Source of the DNA: Limimaricola soesokkakensis
GTDB taxonomy: Bacteria > Pseudomonadota > Alphaproteobacteria > Rhodobacterales > Rhodobacteraceae
NCBI RefSeq assembly: GCF_900172345.1
Contig: NZ_FWFY01000003.1
Coordinates: forward strand, 1-64,000
Reading direction: 5' to 3'
DNA: 64,000 nt
The notes beneath the pieces are model-generated. The model worked only from the letters and a program-made list of their open reading frames with translations, was not told the origin of the DNA and did no database searches. A program made the position numbers and the translations under genes. Position 1 is the first letter of the stretch; each line of letters starts with the position of its first letter. Below are positions 7,649 to 16,412 of the stretch, in pieces.

Positions 7649-9973
7649 TCAGAGCGCGAGCCTGATCCGGCCGCCGCGCGCGCGCGAGCAGCAGGCCATC
7701 ATCCTGTCGTTGCGGGCCCGTTCGGCCCGGGTCAGCACCATGTCGCGATGGTCGATCTCGCCCTCGAGAACCGGCACCTCGCAGCTGCCGCACAGACCCT
7801 CGCAGCAGTCGCTCGACACGTCGACGCCCTTGGCGCGGATCGCCTCGAGCAGGGTCTCGCCCGCGCCGACCTCGACCTCGAGGCCGCTATCTGCCAGCTC
7901 GGCGGTGAAGGGGCGCTCGGCCCTCGGGTCGGGCCCGCCGCCGGCCGCGGCGAAATGCTCGACATGCAGCGTCCCCTCCGGGTGGTCTGCCGTCAGCTCC
8001 TCCAGCGCCGAAAGCAGCCGCGCCGGGCCGCAGGCGTAGATCTGGCCGCCGCGCGGCAGCGCGGCGACCAGATCAGGCAGCCGCATGCGCGCCCCCTCGT
8101 CGGCCGGGTGCAGCGTCAGCGCCGCGCCGTGATCGCGCGCCAGCCGATCGAGAAAGGCCATGCTGCGGCGCGAGCGCCCGGCATAGTGCAGCCGGTAGCG
8201 CCGGCTCAGCGCCTTCAGCCGGTCGGCCATGGCGAGGATCGGGGTGATGCCGATGCCGCCGGCGATCAGCAGGCAGTCCTCGGCCGCCTCGTCGAGGCGG
8301 AACAGGTTATGCGGCCCGCGCAGGCGCAGTTCCATGCCGGGGCGGACATGGCCGTGGATATGCGCCGAGCCGCCGCGCCCTTCCGCCTCGCGCAGCACCG
8401 CGACGCGGTAGCCGCTTTCTCCCGGTGCGCCGCAGAGCGAGTACTTGCGCTCGTAATCCCCGACGCAGAGCTCGACATGGGCGCCGGGGCTCCAGCCGGG
8501 CAGGCGCTGGCCCTCCACCGGCGCGATCCCGAGCGACAACACCTCCTCGGCCTCGCCCGTTACCTCGGTCACCCGCACCCGCCGCGCGATGTCGCGGCGG
8601 TCCGGGGCGCCGACCGCGAACTCTCGATGCGCCGCGCGCAGGCCGGGCTGCGCGCGCTCGGGGTTCCGCGCCGGGTCCCACGCCACCCAGAGCTGGTCGG
8701 GCCCCCGGAAGGAGGTGTTCGGCAGGTAGGTGAACTCCTGCGGCTCGAGCCGCAGATGCGGCAGGCGGCGCGTGAACTCCTCGAGGAAGACGCGCATCTC
8801 CATCCGGGCGATGTTCTTGCCCATGCACTGGTGGCTGCCATAGCCGAAGGTCAGGTGGTCGACCGCGTTGTCGCGGTAGATGTCGAAGCGGGCCGCCTCC
8901 TCGAAATGCCGGTCGTCTTGGTTGGCCGAGGCGGTGACCATCAGCAGCTTGGCGCCCTGCGGCAGGCGGACGCCACCCAGCTCGACCGGCCGCGTCGCCT
9001 CGCGTCGCCAGGCCACCACCGAGCCCGCGTAACGCAGGCATTCCTCGACCGCGTTGGGGATCAGCGACGGGTCGGCGCAGACGTCGTCCCAGGCGTCGCG
9101 ATGCGTCAGAAGGGTGCGGAACATGTTGGCCGAGGCATGCGCCGTGGTCTCGTGCGCGGCGACGATGATCGCCATCATCATCGAGTGCAGGTAGCTGTCG
9201 GTGACGACCTCCGGCATCTCGGCGTTGCGCCGGATCGCCTGGTGCATCCAGCCGGGGCCGTCGGGCTCGGCGCGCATCTTCTCCAGAACCTTGCCCGCAT
9301 ATTGCCAGAACCGGCCGACCGAATGCGCGACCTCGAGTTGCTGCTCGGGCGTCGGCCGGCCCCAGGTGTTGACGGTGTGGGCGACGGAGAAGCGCCGCAG
9401 CGTCTCCATGTCGTCCTCCGGTACGCCGAGGAAGTCGAGCGCCACGGTCAGCGGCACCTCCCAGAGCATCTCCTGTACGAGGTCGGCCCGGCCCTTGTCC
9501 ACGAGCGCGTCCATGCGCTCGCGCACCAGCGCGCGGACCCGCTCGCGCCGCGGCAGCAGGTTCTCGGGCAGGAAATGGTCGAGCAGGGCCCGGCGGCGCT
9601 CCATATGCGCCGGCTCGTCCTCGTTCACCAGCGTGCGGTTCATCGCGTAGCCGTAGGAGGCCAGCGCCTCCTGCGCCTCGCGGCTGACCGGCGTCATCTT
9701 CTCGAGCGCGATGCGCGGCGAGAAGGTGAGGTTGTCGCGGAACACCGCCTTGATGTCGTCGTAGCGGGACACCACCCAGTAGCCCAGCTTTGAGCTGTAG
9801 AAGACCGGTTCGTCGTCCCTGGCCCAACGCAGCGCTTCGGCAGGATCGACCTGGTAGGGGCCCTCGAATGGATCGAAGGCCATGGCGCGCTCAGAGAGAG
9901 GGCATCCCTTCTCACCACCGAGACCTTCGCTGTCCGGTGCAACGTGCACGGGACAACGCCTCTGTTCTGCCAT
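7649..9973 (-). CDS. Self-sufficient cytochrome P450 fused to FMN/2Fe-2S reductase (CYP116B-like)
   Basis: A 774-residue fusion that can hydroxylate a substrate with NAD(P)H and O2 without separate redox partners. The P450 part (about 35-440) shows the I-helix AAHETTAHAS, the ExxR pair in EECLRYAGS, and the haem loop FGYGSHQCMGKN with the axial Cys. It is followed by a phthalate-dioxygenase-type reductase with a flavin segment (ERKYSLCG), an NAD segment (LLIAGGIGITPILAMADRL) and a C-terminal plant-type 2Fe-2S domain with Cys in SSDCCEGLCGSCEVPV and MMACCS. This order is that of class VII P450s such as P450RhF. GGAGG before the ATG at 9973 fixes the start. First gene of the operon, divergent from an IclR regulator. 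Confidence 0.93.
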   Translation of the reverse strand: MAEQRRCPVHVAPDSEGLGGEKGCPLSERAMAFDPFEGPYQVDPAEALRWARDDEPVFYSSKLGYWVVSRYDDIKAVFRDNLTFSPRIALEKMTPVSREAQEALASYGYAMNRTLVNEDEPAHMERRRALLDHFLPENLLPRRERVRALVRERMDALVDKGRADLVQEMLWEVPLTVALDFLGVPEDDMETLRRFSVAHTVNTWGRPTPEQQLEVAHSVGRFWQYAGKVLEKMRAEPDGPGWMHQAIRRNAEMPEVVTDSYLHSMMMAIIVAAHETTAHASANMFRTLLTHRDAWDDVCADPSLIPNAVEECLRYAGSVVAWRREATRPVELGGVRLPQGAKLLMVTASANQDDRHFEEAARFDIYRDNAVDHLTFGYGSHQCMGKNIARMEMRVFLEEFTRRLPHLRLEPQEFTYLPNTSFRGPDQLWVAWDPARNPERAQPGLRAAHREFAVGAPDRRDIARRVRVTEVTGEAEEVLSLGIAPVEGQRLPGWSPGAHVELCVGDYERKYSLCGAPGESGYRVAVLREAEGRGGSAHIHGHVRPGMELRLRGPHNLFRLDEAAEDCLLIAGGIGITPILAMADRLKALSRRYRLHYAGRSRRSMAFLDRLARDHGAALTLHPADEGARMRLPDLVAALPRGGQIYACGPARLLSALEELTADHPEGTLHVEHFAAAGGGPDPRAERPFTAELADSGLEVEVGAGETLLEAIRAKGVDVSSDCCEGLCGSCEVPVLEGEIDHRDMVLTRAERARNDRMMACCSRARGGRIRLAL

Positions 9974-10077
9974 GCTTCCTCCCTCACGACATTTACAAAT
10001 AGCGCACATCGTGTTTCATTAAAAAAGTAGAGCCGGTTGCCGCATTGAGTCAATCGGCAGCATTCGGGGACTGGGCC
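9974..10077. promoter_or_regulatory. Divergent promoter region of P450 operon and IclR gene
   Basis: Short region between the divergent starts, AT-richer than its surroundings (a run of six A near 10021-10027). It should hold both promoters and the IclR site. A weak dyad, ACA-N3-TGT, lies near 10006-10014 beside GTTTCATT; no clean IclR palindrome is visible. Confidence 0.4.
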
Positions 10078-10767
10078 ATGGCTGCTGGCGGCACGCTGCA
10101 AACGCTGGAGCGGGGCATTGCTGTTCTTCAGGCAGTGGCGGCGAGCGAGTCAGGGCTCAGGATTGCTGAGATCGCCGAGCGTCTGGGTGTGCACCGCGCC
10201 ATCGCCTATAGGCTGGTGAACACGCTGGCCGACCAGCACATGCTGCGGCGCTTGCCGGAGGGAAAGATCGTGCTCGGTTCGGCGTCCCTTCTGCTCGGCC
10301 TCAACGCCGAAGGCGCGCTCCGCACTTTGGCAGGACCCATCGTTCAGGCGTTGGCTGACCGGACCCAGGCGACGGCCTTCCTCTCCACCGCTGTCGGCGA
10401 GGAGGGTGTGGCCGTGCTGACCTCGACCCCGAAGGACGCCTTTCTCAACATCAACTATCGTGTTGGCAGCCGCCATCCGCTGACCCGGGGAGCCGCCGGG
10501 ATTGCGATACTGGCGGGACGGGGAGCGACAGAAGGAGAACCGGAGAGTGTGACGAACGCGCGGGAGCTGGGCTACAGCCTAACCGAAGGCCAGTTGCAGA
10601 AAGGGGCCACTGGGATTGCCAGCCCTGTCCCCATGCCGCGCGAGTTCTCCGTATGGCAGGACCTGTCGATCGGTGTCGTAGGAGTTGGCGGGCTGGATCA
10701 TGATCTGGCGATCAAGGAGGTTTTGGTCGCTGCTCGGGATCTCGCAAGGGCGGCTGCTCGAGCCTGA
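10078..10767 (+). CDS. IclR-family transcriptional regulator
   Basis: 229-residue regulator with the IclR layout: N-terminal winged helix (GGTLQTLERGIAVLQAVA, recognition helix around LGVHRAIAYRLVNTLA) and a C-terminal GAF-like ligand domain. The ligand part is slightly shorter than the usual 250-residue proteins. The ATG at 10078 fits the family's N-terminus; a TTG at 10045 would add 11 residues and cannot be excluded. Its position opposite the P450-TRAP operon suggests that it controls that operon and senses its substrate or product. It could also affect the amide operon 461 bases downstream, but that operon has its own leader. Confidence 0.85.
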   Translation: MAAGGTLQTLERGIAVLQAVAASESGLRIAEIAERLGVHRAIAYRLVNTLADQHMLRRLPEGKIVLGSASLLLGLNAEGALRTLAGPIVQALADRTQATAFLSTAVGEEGVAVLTSTPKDAFLNINYRVGSRHPLTRGAAGIAILAGRGATEGEPESVTNARELGYSLTEGQLQKGATGIASPVPMPREFSVWQDLSIGVVGVGGLDHDLAIKEVLVAARDLARAAARA

Positions 10768-11228
10768 TCGGCCTGGCTCAACGGGAGAAGTTGGAAGTGC
10801 CTTTGGTATTGCTTTGCGGTCCGGCAAGCCAGCGGACAACTCCTGCCCCAATGCATTACATTCAACAGCGGCCCCAAGAGTAAATGCCTGACTGTCCCTT
10901 CATATGCAGTGCAGTTTTTAGCTGCCTGACGGGCCCCGATAGTCCGAACTAATTAAACTCTCTACCTTTGTCTGAACGAACTGTGCATGCGACTTCCGCC
11001 ATTGTTGACATAACTTGGAGTTCGAATGTTGCGAGTTTTGTCCTCGGTGCCTTTCGATGATGCAAAAAATATCAGCGAAACAGATGCCCTGTTGCTTATG
11101 GGACTTGACCTCTCGGTAGATGTCGTCGCAGGTTGGCCGCAAATACCGGTTCGCCCGGATGGCATTCGCGCCCGCTTCGAAACGCTCTGCTGCGTTCTCG
11201 TGCGGGCTTTTTTCGTTGGGAGCGGTGC
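10768..11228 (+). promoter_or_regulatory. Leader region of the amide operon
   Basis: About 460 bases without a convincing gene, AT-richer than the neighbours. A perfect TTGACA hexamer at 11005-11010 could be a -35 element, although no good -10 follows. Downstream lies a possible first hairpin (AGC, bulge GA, AACAG, loop ATGCC, CTGTT, GCT; 11074-11096), then the terminator-like hairpin at 11170-11213. The order promoter, hairpin, terminator, amiC-amiR fits an ANTAR-controlled leader. Confidence 0.5.
11170..11213 (+). terminator. Intrinsic terminator in the leader of the amiC-amiR operon
   Basis: GCCCGC (11170-11175) pairs with GCGGGC (11202-11207) and is followed at once by six T. Inside, AACGC and GCGTT form a stem around a six-base loop TCTGCT (11186-11191). 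The element ends 15 bases before the amiC start, so unless it is overridden it should stop transcription of all seven genes. ANTAR proteins are known to bind paired hairpins with six-base loops to block such terminators. Here G is at loop position 4 as expected, but position 1 is T rather than A. Confidence 0.72.
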
Positions 11229-12302
11229 ATGCGACGTGATGTGGAGATCGGCCTGCTCTATTCGCGGTCCGGCGACTATGCTGCGATTGCAGCGGCATGC
11301 CGACGGGGCGCGCTGAACGCGGTAGCTGCGATCAACACCGATGCAGAGCGCTGCGTCCGGCTCCGGGTGATCGAACGAGATCCGGGGGGAAACCTCGATC
11401 ACTATGAGCCGCTTTGCACGGAAATGCTGCGCGAGGGGCGTGTGCGCCACGTTGTGGGATGCGTCACTTCGTCGAGCCGAAAGGAGGTGATCCCAGCGCT
11501 GGAGAAGGCAGGTGGCACATTGTGGTATGCCTGCCCTTACGAAGGTTTCGAATGCTCGGATCGGGTGATTTACACCCATGCCTGCGCGAACCAACATCTG
11601 CTGCCGTTACTTCATTGGGCTTTCGGTCGATACGGCCGGCGCGGCCATCTTGTTGGCTCCAACTACATCTGGGGCTGGGAAATGAACCGGGTGGCCCGGG
11701 AAGTCATTGCCTCCGCAGGCGGTTCGGTGACCGGGGAGCGCCATCAGGCCTTGGGCGATACCGATGTAGGACGTCTGATCGATGAGCTGCGCGCGGCGAA
11801 ACCCGATTTCGTTCTCAACAACCTGATTGGTCAGTCCTCGCGCGCCTTCCTCGAGGCGATGCGGCTGCTGCGCGGAAAGGACCCGGCCTTCGCCGAGGGC
11901 AGCTGTCCGGTGCTGTCATGCAACCTCACAGAATGTGAGCTTCCGGGTTTCGGCGCCGCCGCCGAGGGGGTGATCGCGGCCGGGCCGCATTTCGCCGGAG
12001 CACCGCTTTGGGGGGCCGGACACGGCGCAGAGGCTGCCTCTTCCTTCGAAGCAGCGGCCTATGTCGCGGTGGCAACGCTCGCAGCCCTCGAGGAAAGGAC
12101 AGGCGACCCGGCAACGCGGCTGAAGAGCTGCGGTGTCGATCCTGAGACGCGTCATATGGCCCTGCCGGTCTTGATTGCTCGGGTTGAAGAAGGCCTGTTC
12201 AAGGTTCTCGAACATAGCGGTGCGGTTGAGGCCGATCCCTATCTGGCGCGGCGTGAGCGCTGGCCCACTGCGCGCCATGCGGCGCTTCGGGTAGTGACAT
12301 GA
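11229..12302 (+). CDS. amiC: AmiC-like amide sensor (periplasmic-binding fold)
   Basis: 357-residue protein with the fold of branched-chain amino acid/amide receptors but no signal peptide, as expected for a cytoplasmic sensor such as AmiC. The N-terminus IGLLYSRSGDYAAIAAACRRG is the first strand-helix of that fold, and NYIWGWEMNRVARE is typical of AmiC/FmdD proteins. In Pseudomonas, AmiC holds the antiterminator AmiR silent until an amide binds. The ATG at 11229 is chosen for GGGAG upstream and for the fold start; the frame runs on to 11133 across the terminator. It overlaps the next gene by ATGA. Confidence 0.85.
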   Translation: MRRDVEIGLLYSRSGDYAAIAAACRRGALNAVAAINTDAERCVRLRVIERDPGGNLDHYEPLCTEMLREGRVRHVVGCVTSSSRKEVIPALEKAGGTLWYACPYEGFECSDRVIYTHACANQHLLPLLHWAFGRYGRRGHLVGSNYIWGWEMNRVAREVIASAGGSVTGERHQALGDTDVGRLIDELRAAKPDFVLNNLIGQSSRAFLEAMRLLRGKDPAFAEGSCPVLSCNLTECELPGFGAAAEGVIAAGPHFAGAPLWGAGHGAEAASSFEAAAYVAVATLAALEERTGDPATRLKSCGVDPETRHMALPVLIARVEEGLFKVLEHSGAVEADPYLARRERWPTARHAALRVVT

Positions 12303-12913
12303 GCCGCCGGATCGCGACGCCGGAACTGGGGGGCGCCACGGCGCTGCTTCTGCATCGGCCGCATGCGACAACCCAAGCACTCGCTCGGCAGCTCGCCGCG
12401 ATCGGCCTGCGTGCTCTACCCTGCTGGCCCCATTTGGATGCAGCTGCGCATTGCGCGGATTTCGTTTTCTTCGATGCGGACCAATGTCACGACGAAATGT
12501 TTCCCTGGCGGCCGGGTGAAGCACCAATGCCGATGATCGCGTTGATCGGTTCCGAAGCGCCAGGTCGGATCGAATGGGCGCTGGGGCAGGGCGCTGATGC
12601 ACATTTGCTTAAGCCGATTGGTGCCGGTGGGGTCTATTCCGCGCTTCTGATTGCACGACAAGGTTTCGAGGCGCGCCGGGCCGCCGCCGATGAGATCGCT
12701 GCTTTGCGCGCCCGGCTTTCCGAACGGCAAACCGTCGTCCGCGCGGTGCTGGCGCTGATGGGGCGTGGGCGCTCTGAAGCGGAGGCTTATGCCCAACTGA
12801 GGGCCATGGCGATGGCCTGGCAGGAAACGATCGAGCAGGCCGCGCGGCGTATTTGCGCGGCCGGAGAGACCGGCGCACCAACGCTGGCGACGAAGAGGGG
12901 ACGCGATGTCTGA
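12299..12913 (+). CDS. amiR: AmiR-like ANTAR-domain antiterminator
   Basis: 204 residues: a degenerate receiver-like N-terminal domain (about 1-120), a helical linker, and a C-terminal ANTAR domain (about 140-195) with VVRAVLALMGRGRSEAEAYA and LRAMAMAWQETIEQAAR. ANTAR domains bind two-hairpin RNA targets and prevent intrinsic termination. The ATGA overlap with the sensor gene fits the AmiC-AmiR pair, in which the sensor sequesters the antiterminator. The probable target is the hairpin at 11170-11213 upstream of this operon, which would make the control autogenous. It overlaps the next gene by eight bases. Confidence 0.85.
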   Translation: MSRRIATPELGGATALLLHRPHATTQALARQLAAIGLRALPCWPHLDAAAHCADFVFFDADQCHDEMFPWRPGEAPMPMIALIGSEAPGRIEWALGQGADAHLLKPIGAGGVYSALLIARQGFEARRAAADEIAALRARLSERQTVVRAVLALMGRGRSEAEAYAQLRAMAMAWQETIEQAARRICAAGETGAPTLATKRGRDV

Positions 12914-13817
12914 CACGACCGGAACTCTGCCGCCGGGCGCGCCGCCGCCGGTCGCGCGTCGCGCGCCCCGTGGGGCGTTGGCACGATTGATGAGACGCAA
13001 GCTGGCTTTGTTTGGTCTAATGCTGATCGTGCTCACCATCGCCGGGGCGGTGCTGGCGCCTTGGCTCACGCCCTACGATCCTAATGAGCAGATGTTCGAC
13101 GGGCTCACCATCACTGGAGCGCCGCTGCCGCCCAATTCGGATTTCTGGCTTGGTACCGATCTGCTCGGTCGCGACCTACTCACCCGCATCCTTTATGGCG
13201 CGCGGACCTCGCTGATCATCGGCGTGGTGGCCAATGGCATCGCGCTCATCATCGGCACGGTGATCGGGGTCTCGGCGGGCTATTTCCGAGGTATCTTCGG
13301 GGCGGTGCTGATGCGCTTCACCGACCTGATGATGGCCTTCCCAGCGCTACTGCTCGCCATCTGCCTCGCGGCGATCTTCCAGCCTTCTTTGTGGATCGTC
13401 GCGATGGTGATCGCCATTGTGAACTGGGTGCAGACCGCACGGGTGCTCTATACAGAGACCACCTCCCTGGCGGAGCGCGAGTTCATCGCGGCCGAGAAGA
13501 CGCTGGGCGCAGGCCATGCACGCATCCTGCTGTGCCATATCCTGCCGCACCTGGTGCCGACGATCATCGTTTGGGGCACGCTCGGCATCTCCACCACGGT
13601 GCTGCTCGAAGCGACGCTGAGCTTCCTCGGCATCGGGGTGCAGCCGCCGACGCCGTCCTGGGGCAACATCATCTTCGAGAACCAGACCTATTTCCAGGCT
13701 GCCCCCTGGCTGGTGTTCTTTCCCGGCGCCGCAATCCTGATCCTGGCGCTGTCTTTCAACCTCCTGGGCGACGCGCTGCGCGACGTGCTCGACCCGACGC
13801 AAAGGGGGCGTGACTGA
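12906..13817 (+). CDS. dppC: Peptide/nickel-type ABC transporter permease, DppC/OppC family
   Basis: 303-residue inner-membrane permease with an N-terminal OppC-N segment (RRKLALFGLMLIVLTIAGAV), six helices in all, and the coupling loop around EREFIAAEKTLGAGHARILL that docks on the ATPase. FLGIGVQPPTPSWGN is a hallmark of the DppC side. It should form a heterodimer with the DppB-type protein of the next gene (one-base overlap). The order C before B is the reverse of the usual one. With a formamidase in the operon the cargo is more likely a small amide or amide-bearing compound than a peptide. Confidence 0.9.
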   Translation: MSDTTGTLPPGAPPPVARRAPRGALARLMRRKLALFGLMLIVLTIAGAVLAPWLTPYDPNEQMFDGLTITGAPLPPNSDFWLGTDLLGRDLLTRILYGARTSLIIGVVANGIALIIGTVIGVSAGYFRGIFGAVLMRFTDLMMAFPALLLAICLAAIFQPSLWIVAMVIAIVNWVQTARVLYTETTSLAEREFIAAEKTLGAGHARILLCHILPHLVPTIIVWGTLGISTTVLLEATLSFLGIGVQPPTPSWGNIIFENQTYFQAAPWLVFFPGAAILILALSFNLLGDALRDVLDPTQRGRD

Positions 13818-14737
13818 TGGCCGCCTACGTCTTCCGCCGCCTGATCGTCTCGGTGCTGATCCTGCTCGGCGTATCCTTCATCACCTTTTTCCTGCTCTAC
13901 GCGCTCCCCGCCGATCCGGTGCGCCAGATCGCCGGGCGTTCGGCCACTGCGCAGACGGTCGAAAACATCCGCCAGCAGCTCGGTCTCGATCAGCCGCTTC
14001 TGGTGCAGTATTGGCGCTACCTCACTGGCTTGGTGCAGGGCGATCTCGGCCGCAGCTACTTGCAGCGCACCGATGTCGGCACACTGATCGCGGCACGGCT
14101 TCCGGCATCGCTGCTGCTGATGGCGGGCGCGATCGGCTGCGAGCTGGTGCTGGGGCTCACGATGGGTGTGATCGCTGCGTTGAAGCGCGGGACCGCCACC
14201 GACCAGTCGCTGATGATCGCGAGCTTCGTCGGCGTCTCGGCGCCGCAATTCGTGGTCGGCCTTCTGCTTCTCTACGTCTTCGCGGTGCAGCTTGGCTGGT
14301 TTCCGATCGGAGGCTACGGAACCTGGGCGCATCTGGTTCTGCCTTCCCTCACGCTCGGCATCATGGGGTCGGGCTGGTACAGCCGTATGATGCGCTCCTC
14401 GATGGTCGACGTGCTCCGCGCCGATTACATCCGCACCGCTCGCGCAAAGGGACTGACGCGGCGCCGGGTGATCCTGCGCCATGCACTGCCCAATGCGATC
14501 CTACCGGTCATCGCGATGATCGGCATCGACATCGGCATCTTCATGGGTGGCATCGTCGTGGTTGAGAGCGTGTTCGGCTGGCCAGGCATCGGGCAGCTTG
14601 CTTGGCAGGCGATCCAGCGCGTCGACATCCCGATCATCATGGGCGTCACGCTGGTTTCGGCCTGCGCCATCGTGCTGGGCAACCTCCTGGCCGATCTCGT
14701 CACCCCCCTCATCGATCCGCGCATCAAGCTGCGTTGA
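13817..14737 (+). CDS. dppB: Peptide/nickel-type ABC transporter permease, DppB/OppB family
   Basis: 306-residue permease with a first helix at about 10-30, a long periplasmic loop starting ALPADPVRQIAGRSA, then five helices. The coupling loop reads RADYIRTARAKGLTRRRVIL, and GWPGIGQLAWQAI near the C-terminus is typical of DppB. Its start codon shares a base with the dppC stop, so translation is coupled. Forms the channel with DppC. Confidence 0.9.
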   Translation: MAAYVFRRLIVSVLILLGVSFITFFLLYALPADPVRQIAGRSATAQTVENIRQQLGLDQPLLVQYWRYLTGLVQGDLGRSYLQRTDVGTLIAARLPASLLLMAGAIGCELVLGLTMGVIAALKRGTATDQSLMIASFVGVSAPQFVVGLLLLYVFAVQLGWFPIGGYGTWAHLVLPSLTLGIMGSGWYSRMMRSSMVDVLRADYIRTARAKGLTRRRVILRHALPNAILPVIAMIGIDIGIFMGGIVVVESVFGWPGIGQLAWQAIQRVDIPIIMGVTLVSACAIVLGNLLADLVTPLIDPRIKLR

Positions 14738-14782
14738 GACCCCGCACGACCAATCAACAAAAGACCTAACAGGAGAGTGAGA

Positions 14783-16411
14783 ATGAAACGACTGCTGACC
14801 TCGACGGCGCTAATCGCCGCGCTCGCCATGCCCGCCATCGCGCAGGATTACACGCCCGACCCGAACGCCCAGCCGGGTGGGGCTATCACCATCACCTACA
14901 AGGACGATGTCGCCACGCTCGACCCGGCTATCGGCTATGACTGGCAGAACTGGTCGATGATCAAGTCGATCTTCGACGGGTTGATGGATTACATCCCCGG
15001 CACCACCGAGCTGCGCCCGGGTCTTGCCGAGAGCTACGAGATCTCGGAGGATGGATTAACTTATACCTTCAAGCTGCGCGATGGCGTAACCTTCCATAAT
15101 GGTCGCGAGATGACGGCCGAGGACGTGAAGTACTCGCTCGACCGCGTCACCGACCCCGAGACCCAGTCGCCCGGCGCCGGTTTCTTCGGAGCGATCGAGG
15201 GCTATGATGCCGCTGCTTCCGGCGAGGCCGAGGGACTGTCGGGCGTGAAGGTGATCGACGACCAGACCATCGAGATCACCCTGACCCGGCCCGATGCCAC
15301 CTTCTTGCACGTGATGGCGCTGAACTTCGCCTCCGTCGTGCCACAGGAGGCGGTCGAGGCAGCAGGCGGTGATTTCGGCAAGGAGCCTGTCGGCACCGGC
15401 GCTTTCAAGCTCGGGGAGTGGACGATCGGCCAGCGGCTGGTGTTCGAGAAATTCGAGGACCATTGGCGCGAAGGCGTGCCCTATCTTGACCAGATCACCT
15501 TCGAGGTCGGACAGGAGCCCATCGTGGCGCTTCTGCGCCTTCAGAACGGTGAGGTCGACGTGCCCGGTGACGGCATCCCGCCTGCCAAGTTTGTCGAAGT
15601 GATGAACGATCCGGCCCAAGCCGAGCGCGTGGTCGAAGGCGGCCAGCTGCACACCGGTTACATCACCATGAACACCCAGATGCCGCCGTTCGACGATGTG
15701 AAGGTGCGCCAAGCGGTGAACATGGCGATCAACAAGGACCGGATCATCCAGATCATCAACGGTCGCGCCGTACCGGCCAATCAACCGCTGCCGCCTTCCA
15801 TGCCGGGCTACACCGAGAACTACGAGGGCTATCAATACGACATTGAGGCAGCCAAGGCCCTGCTGGCCGAGGCGGGTCACCCGGACGGCTTCGAGACCGA
15901 GCTGTTCGTTATGAATACCGATCCCAATCCGCGTATCGCGCAGGCAATCCAGCAGGATCTCAAGCAAATCGGGATCGATGCTTCGATCCAAAGCCTCGCG
16001 CAGGCCAACGTGATCGCCGCGGGCGGCGAGAAGGAGCAAGCGCCGATGATCTGGTCGGGCGGCATGGCCTGGATCGCCGACTTCCCAGATCCGTCGAACT
16101 TTTACGGCCCGATCCTCGGCTGCGCCGGCGCGGTCCCGGGCGGCTGGAACTGGTCTTGGTACTGCAACGAGGAACTCGACGCGATGGCCGCTGAGGCGGA
16201 CTCCATGGCCGATCCCGAGCAGGCCGAGGAGCGACTGGGCAAGTGGTCCGACGTCTATATGAAGGTCATGGAGGACGCGCCTTGGGTGCCGGTGTTCAAC
16301 GAGCAGCGCTATACCATGAAGTCCGAGCGCATGGGTGGCGATGACGCGCTCTATGTCGACCCGGTCTCGATCCCGGTGAACTACGACTACGTCTACGTGA
16401 CCGAGCAGTAA
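14783..16411 (+). CDS. dppA: ABC transporter substrate-binding protein, family 5 (DppA/OppA type)
   Basis: 542-residue exported receptor. Signal peptide MKRLLTSTALIAALAMPAIA with cleavage near AIAQD and no lipobox Cys. The family-5 solute-binding fold follows, with YTFKLRDGVTFHNGREMTAEDVKYSLDR split only by ordinary residues (about 95-120) and the C-terminal APWVPVFNEQRY. AGGAG before the ATG at 14783 favours it over a GTG six bases earlier. It captures the cargo for the DppBC permease; placement between permeases and formamidase suggests an amide-containing ligand. The next gene starts two bases downstream. Confidence 0.9.
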   Translation: MKRLLTSTALIAALAMPAIAQDYTPDPNAQPGGAITITYKDDVATLDPAIGYDWQNWSMIKSIFDGLMDYIPGTTELRPGLAESYEISEDGLTYTFKLRDGVTFHNGREMTAEDVKYSLDRVTDPETQSPGAGFFGAIEGYDAAASGEAEGLSGVKVIDDQTIEITLTRPDATFLHVMALNFASVVPQEAVEAAGGDFGKEPVGTGAFKLGEWTIGQRLVFEKFEDHWREGVPYLDQITFEVGQEPIVALLRLQNGEVDVPGDGIPPAKFVEVMNDPAQAERVVEGGQLHTGYITMNTQMPPFDDVKVRQAVNMAINKDRIIQIINGRAVPANQPLPPSMPGYTENYEGYQYDIEAAKALLAEAGHPDGFETELFVMNTDPNPRIAQAIQQDLKQIGIDASIQSLAQANVIAAGGEKEQAPMIWSGGMAWIADFPDPSNFYGPILGCAGAVPGGWNWSWYCNEELDAMAAEADSMADPEQAEERLGKWSDVYMKVMEDAPWVPVFNEQRYTMKSERMGGDDALYVDPVSIPVNYDYVYVTEQ

Positions 16412-16412
16412 G

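Noticed and set aside
11026-11316. 96-codon plus-strand frame across the amiC leader
   Set aside because: It reads through the terminator hairpin into amiC out of frame and has no family resemblance.
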